64,000 bases of DNA, taken from contig JAXLZC010000001.1 of assembly GCA_046351095.1 (NCBI GenBank), forward strand, positions 1,922,001 through 1,986,000, written 5' to 3'. A program made the translations under genes and the position numbers. The notes beneath the pieces were generated by a model. That model was given only the letters and a program-made list of their open reading frames with translations, did not search any database and was not told the DNA's origin. Positions 59,615 to 64,000 of this stretch are shown here, piece after piece. The DNA comes from BQWY01 sp046351095. Lineage in GTDB: Bacteria; Nitrospirota; Nitrospiria; Nitrospirales; Nitrospiraceae. Numbering within the stretch: the stretch's first letter is position 1; each line of letters starts with the position of its first letter.

Positions 59615-60324
59615 CGTTTTGCCGCAATCGCGTCGAGCATCCGCTCGACCACACCCGCCGGATCCACCGCGGACGTATCGATCGCGACGGCGTCGGCCGC
59701 CCGCATCAGCGGGGCCGTCTCGCGCGTCCGGTCGCGCTGGTCGCGCACGGCAATATCCTGCTGCGTTTGCTCCAACGACACGCTGCGCCCCGCCTCCCGC
59801 AATTCGCGGTACCGGCGCTGCGCGCGGATCTCGGTGCTCGCTTCCAAAAAAAACTTCACGTCGGCGGAGGGAAACACGCGTGTGCCGACATCGCGGCCTT
59901 CCGCGACGACGCCGCCGCGCGCGCCGATCGTCCGCTGCACGGGCAACAACCACTCGCGCACCAACGGAACGGCCGACACGACCGACGCCAACGCGCTGAT
60001 CTCCGGCTGCCGAATTTCCGTGCCCATCTCGCGCCCGTCGAGGACGACACACATGCCGCCGCTCGGCTCATGCCGCACGTCCAACGTCGTCTGCGCCAAC
60101 AGCGTCTGCAGCCCGGCCGTATCCGCCGGGGACAGTCCACGCTGCTGCACCTTCCACGCAAGAGCCCGATAGAGGGCGCCGGTATCGAGATACAAGTAGT
60201 CGAGGCGCGCGGCCAACAACCGCGCCACCGTACTTTTCCCCGCGCCGGCCGGACCGTCGATCGCAACGACGAACTCGGTCCGCGGACGAGGCAAAGCGGT
60301 GTCTGGGACGGGATGCGCCTTCAT
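59611..60324 (-). CDS. cmk: Cytidylate kinase
   Basis: Cmk phosphorylates CMP and dCMP. The 237-residue protein has the P-loop GPAGAGKS at 24-31, YLDTGALYRA, AEGRDVGTRVFPSADVKFFLEAS and the lid segment RDQRDRTRETAPL. The ATG at 60324 overlaps the aroA stop as TAATG; a start nine bases upstream (60333) is the alternative. It precedes plsC by a four-base overlap. Confidence 0.95.
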   Translation of the reverse strand: MKAHPVPDTALPRPRTEFVVAIDGPAGAGKSTVARLLAARLDYLYLDTGALYRALAWKVQQRGLSPADTAGLQTLLAQTTLDVRHEPSGGMCVVLDGREMGTEIRQPEISALASVVSAVPLVREWLLPVQRTIGARGGVVAEGRDVGTRVFPSADVKFFLEASTEIRAQRRYRELREAGRSVSLEQTQQDIAVRDQRDRTRETAPLMRAADAVAIDTSAVDPAGVVERMLDAIAAKR

Positions 60325-61643
60325 TATAGACATCGCCGCCCACCAGTCAACAGCGAGTGCAGGGTCGGCAGGAAACCTGGGAACGAGGTGCCAACACATT
60401 CCGTGTCCTGCACGGTCGACGATCCCGTCGCCACCAGGGCCGCTACGCTCATCGACATCGCCACACGATGGTCGCCGTACGATTGAAACGTGCTGCCGGT
60501 CAACCGCTTCGTCCCGCCGATGCCTTGGATCGTCATGCCGTCGGGCCGCTCTTCGACCGCCACACCCATCTTGCGCAATTCCGTCGCCATCGTGGCGATG
60601 CGGTCGCTTTCTTTCACGCGTAATTCTTCCGCACCCGCAATGGTCGTCTCGCCGGACGCCAGCGCTGCAGCGACGCAAAGAATCGGAAACTCGTCGATGG
60701 TCGGCGCAATTTCTTCACTCCGCACGGTGGTGCCGGTCAACGTGGCGGGACGCACCCGAAGATCCGCCACCGGTTCGCCGCCTTCTTCGCAACGGTTCAC
60801 CACGTCGATCTTCGCACCCATCCGCGTCAGGATCGTCAGCAACCCAGTGCGCGTCGGATTCACGCCCACATGTTCGATGGTGATGTCGCTGTCGGCGACG
60901 ATGGTCCCGGCGACCAGGAAAAAGGCGGCCGCCGAAAAATCGCCCGGCACCGAAATCGATTGCGCCTGCCAGCCATCGACAGGACGTCCGTCGATTTCGA
61001 CGCTGCCGCCGTCTGCGCGACAGGGCACACCGAAATATTGAAAGATCCGTTCCGTATGGTCTCGCGATTGTCGCGGTTCGGTCACTCGCGTCGTGCCCTC
61101 GGCGGTTAATCCTGCCAACAGCACGGAGGATTTCACCTGCGCGCTGGCGACCGGCGAACGATAGTCGATCCCGCGCAGCTTCGAACCGGTGATCGCAAGC
61201 GGCGCCAATTCGCCGCCACGGCGCCCGGCGATGATCGCGCCCATCTCGCGCAGCGGTCGAACAACCCGCCCCATCGGTCGGCGGCGAATCGACTCGTCGC
61301 CGGTGAGGATCGTAAAAAATTCCTGCCCAGCGAGCAGCCCCGCCATCAACCGAATGCCGGTGCCGGAGTTCCCGCAGTCGATAAATCCGGACGGTTCGCG
61401 TAATCCCCAGAACCCTTTGCCGTGGACGGTCAGCTTCTCAGGCGTTTCCTCGATCTCGATGCCCATCGCCCGAAAGGCGCGCATCGTATTGAGGCAGTCT
61501 TCGCCGCGACCATAGCGCGTCACCTCGCTGGTGCCGTGCGCGAGCGACGTCATCATGATCGCCCGATGCGTGATAGACTTGTCGCCGGGCATCCGCAGCG
61601 TGCCGCGTAACGTGCTGGTCGGTTCGATCGTAAACGTGTTCAT
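60324..61643 (-). CDS. aroA: 3-phosphoshikimate 1-carboxyvinyltransferase (EPSP synthase)
   Basis: AroA joins shikimate-3-phosphate and PEP. The 439-residue protein begins with the family signature GDKSITHRAI (Lys22), then GNSGTGIRLMAGLLA and RVTEPRQSRDHTERI, and near the end KESDRIATMATELRKMG and GDHRVAMSMSVAALVA. Key residues look intact. It is coupled to tyrA upstream by ATGA and to cmk downstream by TAATG, giving a tight translational chain. Confidence 0.96.
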   Translation of the reverse strand: MNTFTIEPTSTLRGTLRMPGDKSITHRAIMMTSLAHGTSEVTRYGRGEDCLNTMRAFRAMGIEIEETPEKLTVHGKGFWGLREPSGFIDCGNSGTGIRLMAGLLAGQEFFTILTGDESIRRRPMGRVVRPLREMGAIIAGRRGGELAPLAITGSKLRGIDYRSPVASAQVKSSVLLAGLTAEGTTRVTEPRQSRDHTERIFQYFGVPCRADGGSVEIDGRPVDGWQAQSISVPGDFSAAAFFLVAGTIVADSDITIEHVGVNPTRTGLLTILTRMGAKIDVVNRCEEGGEPVADLRVRPATLTGTTVRSEEIAPTIDEFPILCVAAALASGETTIAGAEELRVKESDRIATMATELRKMGVAVEERPDGMTIQGIGGTKRLTGSTFQSYGDHRVAMSMSVAALVATGSSTVQDTECVGTSFPGFLPTLHSLLTGGRRCL

Positions 61644-62575
61644 GCGGGTCGATTCGACGATGCTGTGGACGATGCGCCGGTCGGCACCTTCGCCGTGTTG
61701 AGTGTCTCGCGCAACTGTTTCGCCTGGTCCATGGCGCGTTCCAATCCAGGCCCGTCGCCCGTTTGGATCATGCGCTTAAACGCGCTCAGATGTTGTTCGT
61801 ACGTCTCGATCAGCGTGAGCAAGTTGTCGCGATTCCACAAACAGATGTCGCGCCACATTTCGGGCGAACTGGCCGCGATGCGTGTCGTGTCGCGCAAACC
61901 GCCGCCGGAATGCGCCGCCAAGTCCAACTCGGGCACACGCCGATCCCGCACTTCACCCAACGCGGTCATCAACGCAAAGGCTGCAATGTGCGGCAAGTGG
62001 CTGACGGCGCCAAGAATCATGTCGTGCGCCATCGGGTCCATCGTGAGCAACACGGAGCCGGTGAGCGCCCACATCTCGCGCACGAGAGCCGTCGCCGCCG
62101 GATCGGTCTGCGCCGTCGGCGTCAGAATACAGCGCGCGCCGCGAAACAGGCTGGTCGTGCCGGCGGCCACACCCGTCTTTTCCTTGCCCGCAATCGGATG
62201 CGCACCGACGAACCGCACGTGACTCGGCAACCAGGACTCGGATTCGTACACGAGCCGCCCTTTGACGCTACCGACATCCGTAACAATCGCGCCGGGCTTG
62301 AGGCTGCTGCCCCACTGCGTCAAATGCTGCTTATACGTATCGACGGGCGTCGCGAGCACCACGACATCCGCCTCGCGCACACCTTCGACGGGATCGGAGA
62401 CGTACCGATCGATCGCGCCCATCGCGACGGCCGTCTTCAAATTCTCGACGCTGCGGCCGACGCCGACGATGGACTGCGCCCATCCGGCCTCGCGCAAGAT
62501 CATGCCCAACGATCCGCCGATGAGGCCGACGCCGACGATCGTGACTCGCACCCCTGAAGCGGCAGGCTGAGACAT
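61640..62575 (-). CDS. tyrA: Prephenate dehydrogenase
   Basis: TyrA makes 4-hydroxyphenylpyruvate from prephenate (or arogenate to tyrosine in some enzymes). The 311-residue protein has the NAD motif VTIVGVGLIGGSLG (11-24), TPVDTY, TDVGSVKG, GAHPIAGKEKTG with a catalytic His and the conserved GAVSHLPH. No chorismate mutase or ACT domain is attached, so it is the single-domain form. It follows aroF by 18 bases and overlaps the aroA start. Confidence 0.95.
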   Translation of the reverse strand: MSQPAASGVRVTIVGVGLIGGSLGMILREAGWAQSIVGVGRSVENLKTAVAMGAIDRYVSDPVEGVREADVVVLATPVDTYKQHLTQWGSSLKPGAIVTDVGSVKGRLVYESESWLPSHVRFVGAHPIAGKEKTGVAAGTTSLFRGARCILTPTAQTDPAATALVREMWALTGSVLLTMDPMAHDMILGAVSHLPHIAAFALMTALGEVRDRRVPELDLAAHSGGGLRDTTRIAASSPEMWRDICLWNRDNLLTLIETYEQHLSAFKRMIQTGDGPGLERAMDQAKQLRETLNTAKVPTGASSTASSNRPA

Positions 62576-62593
62576 ACGTACGCGCGCCTTACC

Positions 62594-63607
62594 CTACAGG
62601 TCGCGTCCGACCGCCTGCGCGATCTTCTTGATGTCGCCCATGAGCTCTTTGAACTTGCTCGGACGGATGGATTCTTCGCCGTCGCACAGGGCGCATTCGG
62701 GATTGGAATGGACTTCGATCAGCAACCCGTCGGCGCCCGCCGCAACCGCGGCCTTCGACATCGGCGCGACCAGGTTCCATTTGCCGGTCGCGTGACTGGG
62801 ATCGACGATGACCGGCAGGTGAGACAATTCTTTTAACGAGGGCACGGCGGACAAGTCGAGCGTGTTGCGGTAGTGCGTCTCGAACGTGCGGATGCCGCGC
62901 TCGCACAACATGACGTTCCGATTGCCGCGCGACATGATGTATTCCGCCGACAACAAAAATTCTTTGATCGTCGCCGAGAGCCCGCGCTTCAAGAGCACCG
63001 GCTTGTCGTAGGAACCGACTTCCTTGAGCAGCTCGAAATTCTGCATGTTGCGCGCGCCGATCTGGATGATGTCCGCCTTTTCCAAAAATAGGTCGATGTC
63101 GCGCGTGTCGAGAATTTCGCTGACGACCGGCAAGCCGGTTTGTTTTTTCGCTTCCAGCAAATAGTCCAAGCCTTCGCGCCCGACGCCTTGAAACGAATAG
63201 GGCGACGTCCGCGGCTTATACGCGCCGCCGCGCAGGATGGTCGCGCCGCCTGCCTTCACTTCGTGCGCGATGCCGACGGTCAACTCGGGACGCTCGACCG
63301 CGCAGGGCCCGGCCATGATCGTCAGTTTTTTGCCGCCGATCTTCACGCCGCCGACGTCGATGCCGGTGTCGTCCTTCTTGAACTCGCGGCTGACGAGTTT
63401 CCACGGCGCGAGCACCGGCGTGACGCTTTCGACGCCGGGGAAGGCCGTCAGCGGTTGGTTCTGCAAGATACGGTCGTCGCCGATCACGCCGATGATCGTG
63501 CGCTCCTGCCCCGCGGTGATGTGCGACTTTAAACCCAACTCGCGCAACCGGTCCAAAATATGATCGACTTGGCTTTCGCTCGCATCCGGCTTCAAGACAA
63601 TAATCAT
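62594..63607 (-). CDS. aroF: 3-deoxy-7-phosphoheptulonate (DAHP) synthase, type I-beta
   Basis: The first enzyme of the shikimate pathway joins PEP and erythrose 4-phosphate. The 337-residue protein has a ferredoxin-like N-terminal regulatory domain (about 1-70, MIIVLKPDAS...GVIGDD), typical of the AroA-I-beta enzymes that bind tyrosine or phenylalanine for feedback control. The catalytic TIM barrel follows (MAGPCAVE, RGGAYKPRTSPYSFQG, VDPSHATGKW, HSNPECALCDGEES). AAGGTG precedes the ATG. It is placed between hisC and tyrA in the operon. Confidence 0.95.
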   Translation of the reverse strand: MIIVLKPDASESQVDHILDRLRELGLKSHITAGQERTIIGVIGDDRILQNQPLTAFPGVESVTPVLAPWKLVSREFKKDDTGIDVGGVKIGGKKLTIMAGPCAVERPELTVGIAHEVKAGGATILRGGAYKPRTSPYSFQGVGREGLDYLLEAKKQTGLPVVSEILDTRDIDLFLEKADIIQIGARNMQNFELLKEVGSYDKPVLLKRGLSATIKEFLLSAEYIMSRGNRNVMLCERGIRTFETHYRNTLDLSAVPSLKELSHLPVIVDPSHATGKWNLVAPMSKAAVAAGADGLLIEVHSNPECALCDGEESIRPSKFKELMGDIKKIAQAVGRDL

Positions 63608-63639
63608 GGTGTCACCTTCGGCAGCGCTGGGTCGCGGCG

Positions 63640-64000
63640 TCAGGACGCCAGCACACGAGGCAGCGCCGCCAGAAACAACTGGTTCTCGTCGGGTAGGCCG
63701 ATCGTCACCCGCAACATCGTACCCTCGATGTGCCGAATGATGACGCCCTCCCGCAACATGGCCTGAAAGACGGCCCGTCCATCGCGCCCGCTGTCGAAAT
63801 AGAGAAAGTTCGCTTCGCTGGGAAAACAGCGCAGACCCAACCGTTCCAACTCCCGTCGCACGACCGCCATCTGCTCGCGATTCAACGCGCGGCTCTTCGC
63901 CACGTGTCCATCGTCGCCGAGCGCCGCCAGCGCGGCCTGCTGCGCCAGACTGTTCGCGTTAAACGGCGGCCGAATCCGATTGAGATACCCGGCGATCTCC
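63640..64000 (-). CDS. hisC: Histidinol-phosphate aminotransferase, C-terminal part (N-terminus off window)
   Basis: The frame runs in from beyond the window end to a stop at 63640. About 119 residues are visible. They include RPPFNANSLAQQAALAAL, FPSEANFLYFD and a conserved Arg in LRVTIGLPDEN, matching the C-terminal half of HisC. The PLP Lys lies off the window. HisC-type enzymes at the head of a tyrA-aroA-cmk operon often act on aromatic amino acids as well as histidinol phosphate. It is 32 bases before aroF. Confidence 0.85.
   Translation of the reverse strand, partial: EIAGYLNRIRPPFNANSLAQQAALAALGDDGHVAKSRALNREQMAVVRRELERLGLRCFPSEANFLYFDSGRDGRAVFQAMLREGVIIRHIEGTMLRVTIGLPDENQLFLAALPRVLAS

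Overview
The window is GC-rich, densely packed bacterial chromosome: about 70 protein genes, one tRNA, no rRNA, and no sign of phage, IS element, integrase or CRISPR array. Gene content (outer-membrane porin, Slp and OmpH lipoproteins, LipB, DapL route to lysine, an argDFGH-lysA-dapA-dapB run, and PCP-reductase-type repeats in a gene neighbourhood with no photosynthesis genes) points to a diderm. My best guess is Nitrospirota, close to Nitrospira. That is inference from gene order and family content, not from a marker-gene comparison.

Layout. 0-15 kb: a degenerate HD-GYP protein, a GATase, dapL, folK-panC, a zinc-ribbon PilZ protein, a MazG-like protein coupled to rmuC, a lytic transglycosylase/glycerate kinase/PEP-synthase-like cluster, a family 5 uracil-DNA glycosylase and transaldolase. 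15.8-24.2 kb: one long minus-strand amino-acid operon, argD-argF-argG-argH-small lipoprotein-lysA-dapA-dapB, with stop/start overlaps. Together with dapL at 2.5 kb it covers most of lysine/diaminopimelate synthesis by the DapL shortcut (dapF is not in the window) and the second half of arginine synthesis. 24-40 kb: envelope and accessory genes, including Yip1- and DUF2628-type membrane proteins, a porin with a structured leader, a Dps-like ferritin, a PAS/coiled-coil protein, BrkB plus DUF748, phosphoglycerate mutase, two outer-membrane proteins and an ATP-grasp/zinc-metallopeptidase pair. 40-54 kb: a Skp-like lipoprotein, two PilZ proteins, tRNA-Arg(UCG), aroK, aroE, an SDR, trmI, a sigma-70 factor, an HtrA protease, lipB, glutamate dehydrogenase, a D,D-carboxypeptidase and an FG-GAP lipoprotein. 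54.7-64 kb: the minus-strand supraoperon hisC-aroF-tyrA-aroA-cmk-plsC-rpsA-sppA-hup/ihf-PCP_red, with tight translational coupling from tyrA to plsC.

The main biosynthetic themes are aromatic amino acids (aroF, aroK, aroE, aroA, tyrA, hisC), lysine/DAP and arginine, and cell-envelope maintenance. Cyclic-di-GMP-type regulation is suggested by three PilZ proteins and one HD-GYP-like protein. I see no well-known defence or mobile system. The best candidates for something undescribed are the coupled ATP-grasp/metallopeptidase pair at 37.5-39.6 kb, the rifampicin-phosphotransferase-like ATP-grasp/phospho-His protein at 7.8-10.5 kb, the four-repeat PCP_red protein at 54.7-55.7 kb, and the structured porin leader at 26.2-26.3 kb.
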